In this document: piece by piece, positions 25,801-38,188 of the stretch | Numbering within the stretch: the stretch's first letter is position 1 | How the letters are laid out: every line of letters begins with the position of its first letter | Assembly (NCBI GenBank): GCA_905182985.1 | Contig: CAJJDN010000078.1 | Location: 2,932 to 66,931 of the forward strand | Reading direction: 5' to 3' | Source of the DNA: Paramecium sonneborni | Lineage: Eukaryota; Ciliophora; Oligohymenophorea; Peniculida; Parameciidae | DNA: 64,000 nt | Translations under genes and position numbers: made by a program | Notes under the pieces: generated by a model | The model's database searches: none | What the model was told of the DNA's origin: nothing | The model's input: only the letters and a program-made list of their open reading frames with translations

Positions 25801-28800
25801 ATGGTTGGAGTAGATTAGATAACAATAGCTTTCTTTATTAATAATTTTTCTGAAGAAATTACTTGCAAATTACATTAAGACTTTTATCCTATTTTACAGA
25901 CAAATTTAAAAAATTAAATTGCAAGCCTTTAATATGTTAAAATACATTTATCTACTATTTCAATCAATAGCATATTTGAATTAAAATAAGCTTTTGAGTT
26001 TCATAATTATGATCAAATTTAAATTTCAGAAATGAGATTTAGTAATGTTTAAACATTTATTTTGAAGAATTAATAGTAAAAAATAGAATTAAATTTAATC
26101 AATTTAAGAATTGAAGATAGCATCATTTCAGGAAGTAGTACTTTTTAAACAGAATTCTTTGGCAAAATAACTTTGATAAATGTTACTTTATCAAATTTAA
26201 ATCTTTTAAACAATTCATTTATAAATTTAGAATAATCTAAATTTGATGGTATTCTTGAAATTGATTCTCTAACAATATAAAATTGTGTTTTAAACAACAC
26301 AAACCTATTCATTTTAGCTAATAATTATATCACTATGTTTGCAAAAAGAATTATAATTGATTAATGTCAAGTTTACAATTCATCTTTCTTTATGTTTTAT
26401 TCAAACAATGAACATTTTTAGAACTTGATTAATTTTGATAACATCATAATAAAGAAAACTAAATTTGAATCATCTTATTTTATTAATTGTTTTAATAGGT
26501 TTAAGGTAATCATTAATGAATTTAACTTCTTTTAAAATTATGTTATGATGTCTAAGATAATCTCTTTTGATTATTAACTAGAATTATTCTAAAGTAAAAC
26601 AAACCAAAATACATTCATTTAATCATTATTCACAACAACAAATAGCATTTTAAGATAGGACAAAATAATATGTATTCTTGATAATTATTAATGTAAATAA
26701 AATTATCTTTAAGAATCAATTTTATTCTAGATATTTTCAACATATACTATTAATTATGTATTTTTCAACATTACAAACATAGAAATAACAGAAATTAATA
26801 GCTTACATTAAATTGGTACAAATCAATAACTGTAATTATTTAAAATTCATGGTAATTAATTACTTATTAAGAATGCTAAGGTGGAGAAAATTATGAATAG
26901 CATTGCTTTTTTCATTTTAGACAATTAAGAAATATTAATAGAAAATGTTATATTAGAAAATAAAGATGAAATGTTTAAAATACCTTTATCTATGAAATGT
27001 ATAGATAAATTATAATAAAAGAGTTCTTAATTTTTACAAGTGATTGGTTTTAAAAGTTTAATAATTAAAAATGTACAAATTAATAGATAAATAAGTGTTG
27101 ATTATTCTTTGATTGAAGTAAGTTTTGGAAGATAATATTTTAATTATTCTTTTGGTATAATAATTATCTAAAATGTTTCATTTGAAGACAATAAGATACT
27201 TAAATTAAAATAAGTTGATTTATTTTCCTTATTATCTATTTATTCTTCTGATGAAATTAAGATTTTAATCAATAATATCACATTTAAACTAAATATTCTT
27301 CACCAATCAGTAAATGATCCCTTAGAAACATCTTCGGGGTTAATGTCAATATAAACATTAATAAGTACCTTAGAAATAAATAATTTATTTTGTTATTTGA
27401 ATGCGTTAACAAATTCATCAACTTCATTTATCTCATTAACTTCATCAGATATCAAGATAACTAATTATACAGTAATAAACCACAATCTGTTATCTTAAGA
27501 TATTTGGGAAAGATTTTTTGATTTTTAATTTGAATTAGATGAGGATTAGGAAAATATTAATTTAATCATATAAAATACTATAAAAATTTTAAATAAAGGA
27601 GGAGGAGGATAAATAGTTGCTAGTAAATTTTAATGTACTGATTGTTATTTTGAAAAGATTTTGGCTTAGAAAAGTGCTATTTTTGAGATTAAAACATAAT
27701 TTGAAGGGGCAATTACATTTAGAAATTTAACAGCAAAATAAATTTAAACTAATTTATAATAAACTGGTAGTGGATGCATCACAATTTATTCCCAACTTAG
27801 TATTTTAAATTTAAATATTATTGGGTCTATTTTTTCTGATATTTTTAATAGATTTTCCTCATCCATACTCACTATTTAACCATCACTTCAATAAAATACT
27901 ATAATTCTAAATAAAATTGAAATTAAAAATTGCATTTCCTTAATAAATCAATTTTTTAGTTTTTAATTTAATTCTTTAACTTACTAAGCCAATTATGTGG
28001 AAATTATAGATTTAATTGCCATATAAACGGAAGATGTTTAAATTAAATATTTAACTTAAATTGGTATTATTACTTCAACAGAAATGTAATTTATAATGAG
28101 TAACAGTAATGCAGTTATATATATTGATGAAAGCACAATTACAATAAGGAAAGTCTTTTTTGAAGGAATTTATTTATCTCCTATTTTTATATTCAACAAC
28201 CCAGTTATATTGAAAATGAACAAATTCTAAATTTATTCAATTTAAACTTTTAATCCATCTGGTTTGATTTAAATATTTTAAAAAAAAGGAATAGAATCAT
28301 AAATTTAATTAGATTCAGTAAGTATAATAAAAACTTCAGCATTCCAATTAAAATCAAATTTAACTTTTCAATTTAAGGAGGTAGATTACAGTATTACAGG
28401 ATGTAAATTGTATAAAAATTCTACTTAGAAATTTTATCAAATTTCTATAAATGATATTCTCAAAGAATTTACGAATTTTGTTTAAGAATTTAGTGCCTTA
28501 ATTTATATATCAATGAAATCAAATCATCATTCTGTTGCCTTTTAAAATATTAATATTTAAGACAATAATTGCACATTTTGTTCAAATGGAATAATTTATT
28601 TTAAGATAGAAAATTTATAATTATTAAGAATTCGTGATTTTCGTTGTAGTTAAAATATAATATTAGAATATGGATGTATTCATTTCTTTTCAAATCCTTA
28701 AATTTATCCAAAAATTTCCATCAAAAACTCTAATTTTATTGATAATAAGGGAGGATCTGGAGTTGCCATAATGGCCAATTATACATTCTTATAATTAGAA

Positions 28801-31380
28801 TTTTGTCAAATAGTTTAAAATTAAGCAAATTTTTCAGGTGGTGGTATTTATTTATAAGCAATTAATAATAATTTTAAAATAAAAGAATCAATAATTTTAT
28901 TCAATAAAGCCAGAGAAGGAGGTGGACTTTTTATAAATGGAGAGAATAATCTAAATGATAATAATTTTATCTAGTCATATTTACTAGAAAATATAGCATC
29001 TCTTTATGGAAATTAAATAGTAGAAGCCCCGAATCATATTGCTCTTTCTATTAATGGCAAAGAAATGAATTCATAGCCATATATTATAAATAATACATAA
29101 ACTAATATTTTAAACCTTAAACCATATATAATTATTGAATAAGGTATTACATTGATATCAAATATTTTAATGTTACCAAGTAATTAATAAATTTTAAACT
29201 ATTAAATTTATCAACCTAGATTCTAAGGGCATATAATTTATATTTATGACTTTACTTTATATTTAAAAAATAGTAGAAATGAATGGCTAAAAAATAAATT
29301 CAATTCGACATGCATTATTAGTTAATCAAAAAGTTATGGATAAGAATTAATTAACCTTGATTAGAGATAAGAAAAAGCAAATATTAAATTTGATACTCAA
29401 AATAATAATTTTAATTTAGGATAACTATCATTAACTTTAAATCCATATTAAGAATAGAATGAAAAATTGTTAATTTAATTAAGTTGTAGGTTAGCAGATT
29501 CAAATAAGTATTTGGATTATGTAATATAAACAAAAGGGTTAAAGTGTTAATTAGGTGAATATTTAATTGATGATGGTTGTCAAATTTGTTAATCTCTTTA
29601 AGGTTTTTATTCTGTTACATACAATGCTACAAAATGTTCAGTTTTCGATAAAGCTAAATTTTAAAGTATAACCTCAAATTAATTATAACTCTTAAAAGGT
29701 TATTGGAGACCCAATCATTTATCTGATTCAACAGATTATTGTTTTAAGAATCCTAAATTTTGTTTAGGAGGTTGGAAAGTTGGCAATGATTTATGTAGTT
29801 TAGGACATATTGGAGGATTGTGTGAAGAGTGTGATGTATATAATATCAGAGGAGATGGATAATTCTTTAAAACATCAAATGAAAATATGTGTTTAATTTG
29901 TTTTGGGGATTATGATAGCATTTTACCATTTATTCTCACATTAATCTGGTAATAATAAATAATCATTTTATAGGGCTTTATTATCCACATTTTTAACTTT
30001 GAAAAGTATAAAACAAACAAATAAATTGTTTACAAACTTCAAACTAAGCTAAAAACATTTTTCAATCATTTTTAAATTAAATTAGGGTATCAAAAATATT
30101 TTAATTAGATCGTGAAAGCATCTTTTTTAAAATGTTATTAAATTATGTATGGATATATTCTGTAATATTTACTTTTAATATCACTTTCTCTTTTTCATTC
30201 ATTTTTGTTAATGAAGCCAGTAACACAACTTATTTTATGGCTAATAATTTAGATTGTTATTTATCACTTATTAATTTTGGAAACCTAATTTACTCAAGAA
30301 TTATTGCAATGCTTATTTTGATCCTTTTACAATTCCTTATTATATTAATTTTATCTCTCATAACTTTTTATCTTACTAAATAGAAAATATATCCATATGA
30401 AACTATTTCAAATACATTAATTTATTTATATTTATCTAATTTTGGTGGATTAATTAAAATGTAATTTAATTTCTTATTATTATTAGGTTTTTTTCAGTCT
30501 TATCAAAACGAGTAATCTCAAACTAAAATTTTATTTAAGGTGATGTAGCCTTAGAATTTGGATCTTAAACACATTTTAACTGGATTTATATATTAATTAT
30601 TCCAGGTTTAGGATTATTTTGTATATTGATACCGTGTTTTTTATTCATTTTAATGTACAAATTAAAAGGTTAATTTGATTCTATTAGACTAAGAAAACAT
30701 ATCTGTTATTTATTCAATGAATATGATTCTAAAAATTATTTTTGGGAATTAATTAAATTAATAAAAAAAACTATTATAATCCTTGTTCTAACCTATTTTG
30801 AGACTTAAATTTTTTTGAAAATTTCCTTATTAGGATTATGTTTACTCCTTTATCAATTATTAATTGTCAAGCATAAACCATACACCATAAAAAGCTTAAA
30901 TCATTTAGATCTGGAATCTGGTTAAATATGTTCTATAGCTATTTTTCTTGCAACAACTAAGTATATTTGTGAATAAGATAATAATTTTGTTTTTTCAATG
31001 ATTCTATAAATTATTATTATTATCCTTTGTATAAAATTGTGTTTTCCTTTTTTGTTAGGAATCATAATTTTATATAAGAAAAAATACTAAACATTACTTT
31101 TCAATTTGCTATATTCATTTTTTTCATTAATTAACAAGCATTCCAAATTATCGAAAATATTCTAATAACTGCTGAAGAAATTAGAATTAAACGAAGCAAG
31201 GAGGAAAAATAATTTAGTTAAATTAAAATTTCTATTACTGAGTTAAATAAGTATAAGAAAGTACATACATATATAAAATTTAGATAAAAATCATTAGCAA
31301 ATAGAATAAGCTTAGAATCTAATATACATTAAGACTTCCACTCATAGTCAAAAATGTTTTTAGTTCGATCTATAAATTGA
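22810..31380 (+). CDS. Giant Cys-rich, beta-helix-like multi-spanning surface protein (three homopolymer frameshifts)
   Basis: ATG at 22810 opens a frame without TGA for over 7.3 kb in the ciliate code and without introns. The reconstructed protein is about 2857 residues. It has an N-terminal signal (MIRFYFLHLLISLAY), a globular part, Cys-rich furin/EGF-like segments at about 430-960, and a long region at about 1080-2250 of short Asn/Ser/Ile-rich repeats resembling a right-handed parallel beta-helix (pectate-lyase-like, as in Pmp-type adhesins). A Cys-rich GDG segment follows, then several membrane spans from about residue 2370 to 2760 and a short charged cytoplasmic tail ending at TGA 31378-31380. 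The frame breaks three times, in T6 at 30123-30128, T7 at 30488-30494 and A6 at 31079-31084. Each is cured by one extra base in the run, which makes the total length divisible by three. I infer base-call errors in a functional gene. It probably acts at the cell surface; its ligand is unknown. Confidence 0.8.
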
Positions 31381-32264
31381 AAGGAGAGTTGTTTTGAAAA
31401 TTAATTACATTATAAATAACAATAAATATGAAAAACTGTATTTTATTTATTATTTTTTTGAATTTAATCTTTAAATATTTATATTGCTTAAATATTTTGA
31501 AAAAATTACCTTAACAAAGTTATGTAAAATACATAATTATTTAAGTTCAGAATAAGATTGTTTAACATATTTTTCTTAGGTGAGAATTCAAAATATATTG
31601 AAAGTTAGAAAATTAAGTATAAATATATATAGTTAGTTTTATTATTTATAATAATATATAATCATCCTTTTGAATAGAGATGATTATCATAAGGGAATGA
31701 AAATTATTAATAGCTTTATTAGTAAAATATATTACTTCAAAATTGAATCATCGATAATATTGTAAACTAAACCAATAACTAATAGTTACAATTTAAGAAA
31801 ACATTAATCACTTTTAAATCAGACTAAGACTGACTTTTGATTAAAATATATTAATAGAATATGAAATAAATAGAATGAAATGAATATTTCCTATTATTAT
31901 TGTGATAATTCTTGATATTACAATAAAAATAACATAAAAGATAGATTTTAAATCGATTTTTTAGATCATTTAGATAAATATTAATATAAAACAATTAATT
32001 CATAAAAAGTAAAGTATATCTTTGTATATATTAAAGTATGATAAATTTCTTTTGGAAGAAAATAATTTTTGTGAAAGAATATGTTTGTATTACAATATGA
32101 AGATCAACAAACACATTTAATAATTTTGTTTCCATTATTCAATACTTTTCTCTAAATTGATGGATTGGTAAATTTATTAATTAATCATATTTATAAATAA
32201 ATTAAATATTCCAATCTAATTCCAAACTAAGAAAATCTAAATAATAAAAATTTGAAATTTTATT
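31381..32264. other. Intergenic region
   Basis: An AT-rich spacer between the giant surface gene and the first WD40 gene. One frame stays open for about 450 bases past 31380 by chance; its codon content is not protein-like. Nothing else was recognised. Confidence 0.6.
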
Positions 32265-33260
32265 ATGTCAAATGAAAGTGATGATGATTTGAAAATGAAA
32301 GATGCATAATTAAGAGTTGATTTCAAATTAATTTAAAAATTTTAGACAAATGAAAAGTTCTATGCTATGGATTTTGATTAATCATCGTCTCTTATAGTTA
32401 TTGGAGGTATTAGTGGATTTATTCGATTACTTAAATTTCAAAAGAACAAATTGAAAGTATAAAAAGTAGTAAAAGCTCATAGATTAGTAATTTGTATAGT
32501 AGTAATCAAAAATTCAAATTAATTCTTATCATGTGGAGATTTAGTAATTAAAATCTGGTCTTTAAATGGGATCTAACTGAGACAATTATAATAATTGTGT
32601 GGTCATTCCAGACCTATTAGATGTTTAATTATAAGTCAGAATGATGATTTAATTGTGTCTGGAGGACATGATTTTATAATTAAATTTTGGAATAGAAATA
32701 ATAATGCTTGCAAATTTGATTAATAATTGTTAGAACACTAAAATTTCATTAGTGGAATAAGTTTAAATGAACAATCAAATTAATTGATTTCTACAGCTTG
32801 GGAAGAACCTCTTATAAAAATAAGTCAATAATAATCTTGTAAGACTTGGGTTGTTATTTAAACGATTGAAATAGATTAATGGGGTTTAAGATTTTGTTTC
32901 ATAAGTGATCAGATGTTTTCATTTCAACCTTTTAATGGTTAGACAATGCACATATATCAATTTTCTCATTAGAAGAATATTTATGCTATCACCAAAACTA
33001 TAAATGTATTATAAAGTTAAGAAGGATGTACTAATTTATTTCCGTAATAATTTATAAAATAAAAATCTATGTTGATTAATAAAAATGGTGAATGTATTAA
33101 TATTATTTAAATAAAAAATAATGGTGAATGCATAATCTAATAACAAATAAAATTTGGTCATTATTGTTTAAATGGAAACATAAGTCATGATGGTCAATAT
33201 TTGATTACATGGGATATGAGTTCAAGCTAAATATAGATTATGTAAAATCTAAATTTTTGA
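32265..33260 (+). CDS. WD40-repeat protein
   Basis: An intact, intronless frame of 331 codons from ATG 32265 to TGA 33258-33260 in the ciliate code. WD40 blades are visible: LSCGDLVIKIWSLNG near residue 95, HSRPIRCLIIS with VSGGHDFIIKFWN near 120-150, an ISGISL...STAWE blade, and a final GQYLITWDMSSSQIQI at about residue 310. It is shorter than the paralogues at 35843-37384 and 46060-47538 because it lacks their helical N-terminal half. The likely role is a scaffold for protein complexes; no partner is evident. The three share the C-terminal element DG-Y-h-W/Y-D followed by a basic IQ(I/V)RKY-like end, so they form a local paralogue cluster. Confidence 0.85.
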
Positions 33261-34464
33261 TAAAGAATTATTTATGTGATTTTGCATTTAAACAAATTTA
33301 TCCTTAAATTTAATAATAGTTAATTTTGAAATTAGATATTAAAATTAAATTTAATTTAGAATTTATTAGTGCTCATCTAATTAATATTTTTAGTTATATA
33401 AAAATAGCATTCATTTCAATAGTTATTGATTATTTGAAATGGTTAAAATATGTTAATACTGTGTGCTAATTCTAATTACTTAATATTGTCAAAGAAATTA
33501 ATGTTGTTATTATAATCATTACATACTAAGAGTAACCATAAATTTAGGAGCATTTTATAATAAACTCTATTTGATATTAAATATATTTAGATTTTTCATC
33601 TTCATTTGCATTTTAAACATTTTACAATTATTTCAAAAATCTTATTATAATTATTATATCTACTTTGTTTCACTTTTATATCTAAAGGATGTTCATATTT
33701 GTGTAAATTAATTAATTTTTATCCTCTGATATTTTAATATATTTATTAATTAAAACTAAAATATATTAATTTGTTATTTTTATCCTTCATTTTTCAAATG
33801 ATTATTAATATTCTATAATTCTTAATTATTCTGATTGCTCTTTTTCAATTTTTTATCTTATTTCTTTAGTTAGCTTCCATTTTATCCTTTCCTCTTTCAT
33901 TTCAAAATAATTCACTGAAAATGGATGGATTAGGATTTATCATTTAAAGTCAACTTTCGAGAAACAACTAGCAGTAATTATAAAAAAAGCCAATATCTTT
34001 TTCTTTTTTGAAATTAACCAGACCTTAAGTAATTCATTTACTAATTCGTAAAACCAATTAAAATTTTGGTTTTGTCTCATAATTCTAATCATAATTTGAG
34101 ATTAATATAAATAAGAGAAATTAAAATAAAGTTTGTAAATCTATGTAGTTATCTTTATAAAGATTAGTAGTTATGAAAATGAATTATTATTATTCTATTT
34201 AAATTGTTTTTAACATTTCAAAATAATATTTGAACTATTTATAACAGAGTTTAATGTTAAAGTATTTCTAATCAAATTATTTAAAAATATTAAATTCAGA
34301 TGGAAATAATAATTAATAATTGCATTAGATAAATATGTTTTAATTATTTGATATTAAGATTTGAATCAGAATTAAGATTATATTTTTATTATTGAATATA
34401 TTGAATCGCAATTATATAATTAAATTAAAACAAAATATAGAAAAAAATTGAATTAAATCCTCAT
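33261..34464. other. Intergenic region
   Basis: About 1.2 kb, strongly AT-rich. No coding-like frame was seen on either strand. It must contain the promoter of the plus-strand gene at 34465. Confidence 0.6.
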
Positions 34465-35514
34465 ATGCACAATCTAGATACTAAGGATAAAAAAATCTAA
34501 AAAAGGATGTTTATTTACAAATATTATTATGATATTATAAAAGATCGAAATTTATAAAGTGCACCTAAAAATATACAAAAATAATTTTCAATAAAATATT
34601 ATCTAATATCTCCAAATTAACAATATATAGCAATTTATATGTAGAGTTAAGATGATACTTCTTACTAATAACCTGATGAAATTTTACTTGAAATAAGAGA
34701 TTTAAATACTAATAAAAATATTGATGTGGAAGATTGTTGGATGGATGGAAAATTTGATATAAACACTTAGATCACTCTATTTTCTCCAGATTCTAAATAT
34801 CTTATCTTATTATCTTATAACAAATAGATAGTTTTTATATTTGATTTAATCAATCAAACAACAAATTCGGAATATATTTCAACCTAAAAATTATTATCAA
34901 TTGATTAAAACAATAATGTTTTTCTTCTTGATAAATAACAAAATTTGATCATCTATTCAATTCATAATCAATAAAAATAATTGATAAACTTTGGCTTTAT
35001 GATTGATAAGTTTGTAACAATAACTGATCATTTTGCTTTGATTTTATCATCATAATCAGCAAAAGTAATTAATTAATAAAATATTAAACAATTATGTAGA
35101 TGGCCAAATTTAAATCATAGTATACAAAATTTTATTGTGATGAATAAATAAATAATTATTTAAATAGGTAACAAAACAATATTAAGATATATTAGAACAG
35201 GCAAAATTATAAGAAATATCGAATCATAAAAATCATCCCTTTAACACATATAAAAAGAAAATTTAACAGTATATTTGTTTGTAAATAATGTATTTAAGAT
35301 TATTAAATGGGATTCTAAATTAAAGGTAACCATAAAAAAAGAAATTAATTAATTTATAAGATTTGATATTTTAAGAGGTGTATAAAAATTGTTTTATATT
35401 GATATTGATTTCATTAAAAAATGTGCAACAATGACAAATAGATTATATGCAGATTTGGATAATAAGAAATAATTTTTAAGATACTTAATATTTAAAAATA
35501 ACAATGAAATGTGA
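34465..35514 (+). CDS. Divergent beta-propeller-like protein
   Basis: A continuous intronless frame of 349 codons from ATG 34465 to TGA 35512-35514 in the ciliate code. No canonical WD dipeptides are present, but short strand-turn-strand units recur, such as ITLFSPDSKYLILLSYNKQI, LLSIDQNNNVFLLD and VFKIIKWDSK. These fit degenerate propeller blades. Its location among three WD40 genes on both sides suggests it is a diverged member of the same family. A second in-frame Met lies at 34507. Function unknown. Confidence 0.65.
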
Positions 35515-35842
35515 TGATTTTTGTTTACATTAAATTTATTGATTTTTTTCTATCCAATTTTAATAGATTGGCATATTTATGTTAAGAGTCGAAATAGATA
35601 ATTTAAATGCTATAAAAAATATTTTATTTATAATATCCATATATGTAAAAATTATAGCTAGAAATAGATTCTCACATATTCAGTTTATTTCTTAGTATCT
35701 TAAGTAAATTAAAATCGGTTATGCGGTTTAATCTTAAATAAGAGAGTGTTTTTTTTGATGATGTATGAGTTTTAACAGAAATTAATAAAATAAAAAATGT
35801 TCTTAAAAATTTTACAATATTATTATATCTTAAAATATTTAT
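35515..35842. other. Convergent intergenic spacer
   Basis: This 328-bp interval lies between the stops of two convergent genes and should hold both 3' ends. Nothing else was recognised. Confidence 0.6.
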
Positions 35843-37384
35843 TCATTAGATATATTTTCTTATTTAAATTTCCTTACTTTTGTTATCATAAGTAACAATA
35901 TATCTTCCATCATTTGTAACAACTCCAATTATATATTCTGTTTCATATTTAATTTCTTATTCTAAAAGAAATTCATCATTTTCTATTTTAGTTATATTGA
36001 GATATTAACCATTTTTGTGGATTAAATATGAATTATTAAATTTCATTTAAAAATTATCATAATCTTAACAAATTGAATTTAATTTAAGTTCCTCAACTTT
36101 TTTAAATATATTATTTGTTGTATCCATCTTGTAAATATCTAAACCAGGAAAACCTTTAGGTTAATAAACAAATTATTCATCATTTATAAAACTTAAACTA
36201 TACCCAAAAGATGTAATAATAGTTTATTTTAAAAACCAACATTATTAATTATTATCGAATTGAAATACTAAAACTTTATTTCCCCATGATTGACACGAAA
36301 TCAATAAGTTTTATGAACTATTTAAACTTAAACTACTTACCCATGCATCATGATTAGTTAGAGTTTAAATGCAATTCCATTCTTTACTTTTACTCCAAAA
36401 CTTGATTGTATTATCACGACTACCAGAAATAATTAAGTCTTCATTTAAATTCATTATTAAGCATTAAACAACAGAAATATGAGCTCTTAATATCTTTGAG
36501 CAATGCCATTAAGTTGTAAATTAATCTTAAGACCAAATTCGAATTGTTTTATCAAAACTTCCAGATACAAACTAATTACAGTCTTTCATGAAATACAAAC
36601 ATTGTACTATATTAGTATGTTCACAAAGTTCTTAATTTAATGTTATTTTTTCATTTTTGAAATCATATATCCTTATTTTATTGCTAATATGTCCAGAAAT
36701 TAGAATCGAGGAATCTTAATTGAAAATTAAAGAACGACAGAGATCTTCTTAACAAATACTTTTATCAAAAAGTTATTCATAAATTTATTTATTTTATTTT
36801 CCTTCATCATTATGAATAACAAACTAATTTAATTTATCTAAAGTTTCTACAAAATCATAAGAATTATAAAGGCCTGCACTATTTATTATATTTTCATAAT
36901 TTTCTTACTCTTTTTGAAATATTTTATAAGCAGATTAAACAATATCATTTGATAAATTTGAGTAATTGAATAGTTTTAATTTAATATTGTCCCAAGAAGA
37001 ATAAAATTAAACATTTTCCTCCATTTCAAATAAGAATCTTGTCATTCCTTTTATTTTTTCTTTTATTTATAGAATTTCATTATCTATTTTATTTGTATTC
37101 TGTTTAATTGCCTGTTAAAGAGATTATTGCCAATTAGCTAATTTCATTTTCAAATTCATTAAAATCTCAATGTTTTATGTATATAATTCTTCCGACTCTT
37201 TTTTTAAGATATTTGAAATATTTTTTGGAACTAATATCATTTCTTAAATGGTTTTGTTATCATTCTCCAAATTGGCAGTGAAATCTGTTATGCATTTTAT
37301 ACATAACTTTTAAATGTTGTTAGCAACTAATATTATATCTTAATTATGCTTTTGACATTTTTGTGAAGATGAATACTTAATCAT
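35843..37384 (-). CDS. WD40 protein with N-terminal Cys/His motif and coiled coil
   Basis: An intact intronless frame of 513 codons from ATG 37384 to TGA 35843 (minus). Residues 10-31 hold a Cys-x2-His ... Cys-x2-Cys pattern (C10, H13, C28, C31) like half of a B-box-type zinc site. A Lys/Glu/Ile-rich coiled coil follows to about residue 200. The C-terminal half has WD40 blades with clear signatures: HTNIVQCLYFM...VSGSFDKTIRIWS, HISVVQCLIM...ISGSRDNTIKFWS, HDAWVSSLSL, and a last GRYIVTYDNKSKEIQIRKY. The order zinc site, coiled coil, propeller suggests a scaffold or adaptor with ligase-like (TRIM-like) architecture, but no RING is visible. It is convergent with the neighbour at 34465. Confidence 0.85.
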
Positions 37385-38188
37385 GAAATTTGAAATAATT
37401 TATGCTTAATTTAAATTTTTGATATTAATTTTTATTTAAAGAGTTTAATATCAATTTATCCACCAATAATTATCTTATCATAATTAATATAATGATTGTT
37501 TATATTAATATTTATTCCCTTAATAATCTATGAAAAAGATATATGAAAAAAAATTCTCCAAAGACATTTAATTTCTTTTTTGTTATAAACTATCGTTTAT
37601 AAAATTTATTTGCATAATTTTTTACAATTCAAAAAGGTAGATAAATTTTTAAGTTTGGTGATTCTTCTTTCATTTCCTCTTTGACTAAAATGCTTAGATT
37701 ATTTATGATTATAATGAACATTACCGTAATTTATTGATCATACATTAATTTTTGTAGTTTTTGTTATGATTTTGCTTACGAAAATTCTTTTTTTTTTTCT
37801 CATATCTTTAATGTAAATAAGTTTAAATCAATTATCTGATTAGATTAATGGTGAATATAATACATAGTTTTACAGAATTCTATTTTTGGTCAAATTCTAT
37901 TTTTTAATTTCAAAAAATCAAATTAGGTCACCCTACGTATTTTTTATCAAAAATAATAATTAAATGAAATATTTTTAAAAATAATATATATTAAAAAAAT
38001 TAAAATATTTAAAATAGATTTGGATTAAGATATGTTTAATAGATTAGTATTTATTAATTTGACAAAAGGATTATCTCAAATCCTCTATTATAATCGAAGT
38101 ATTTGCATCAAATGATTAGATTATTTATTACATTAATTTATTTATATTAATATTAAATCACAATTCTCATAAACATATATAAAATAAT
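37385..38188. other. Intergenic region
   Basis: About 0.8 kb lying between the start of the minus-strand WD40 gene and the stop of the minus-strand surface gene. Poly-T/A rich; no coding-like frame was seen. Confidence 0.6.

Noticed and set aside
29949..29973. A 25-nt GT...AG intron in the giant surface gene
   Set aside because: Removing it leads to TGA within a few codons, while leaving it in keeps a coding-quality frame for another 150 bases.
31381..31838. Extending the giant surface gene past 31380 in another open frame
   Set aside because: The frame that continues the membrane and tail sequence ends at TGA 31378; the longer frame has no protein-like composition.
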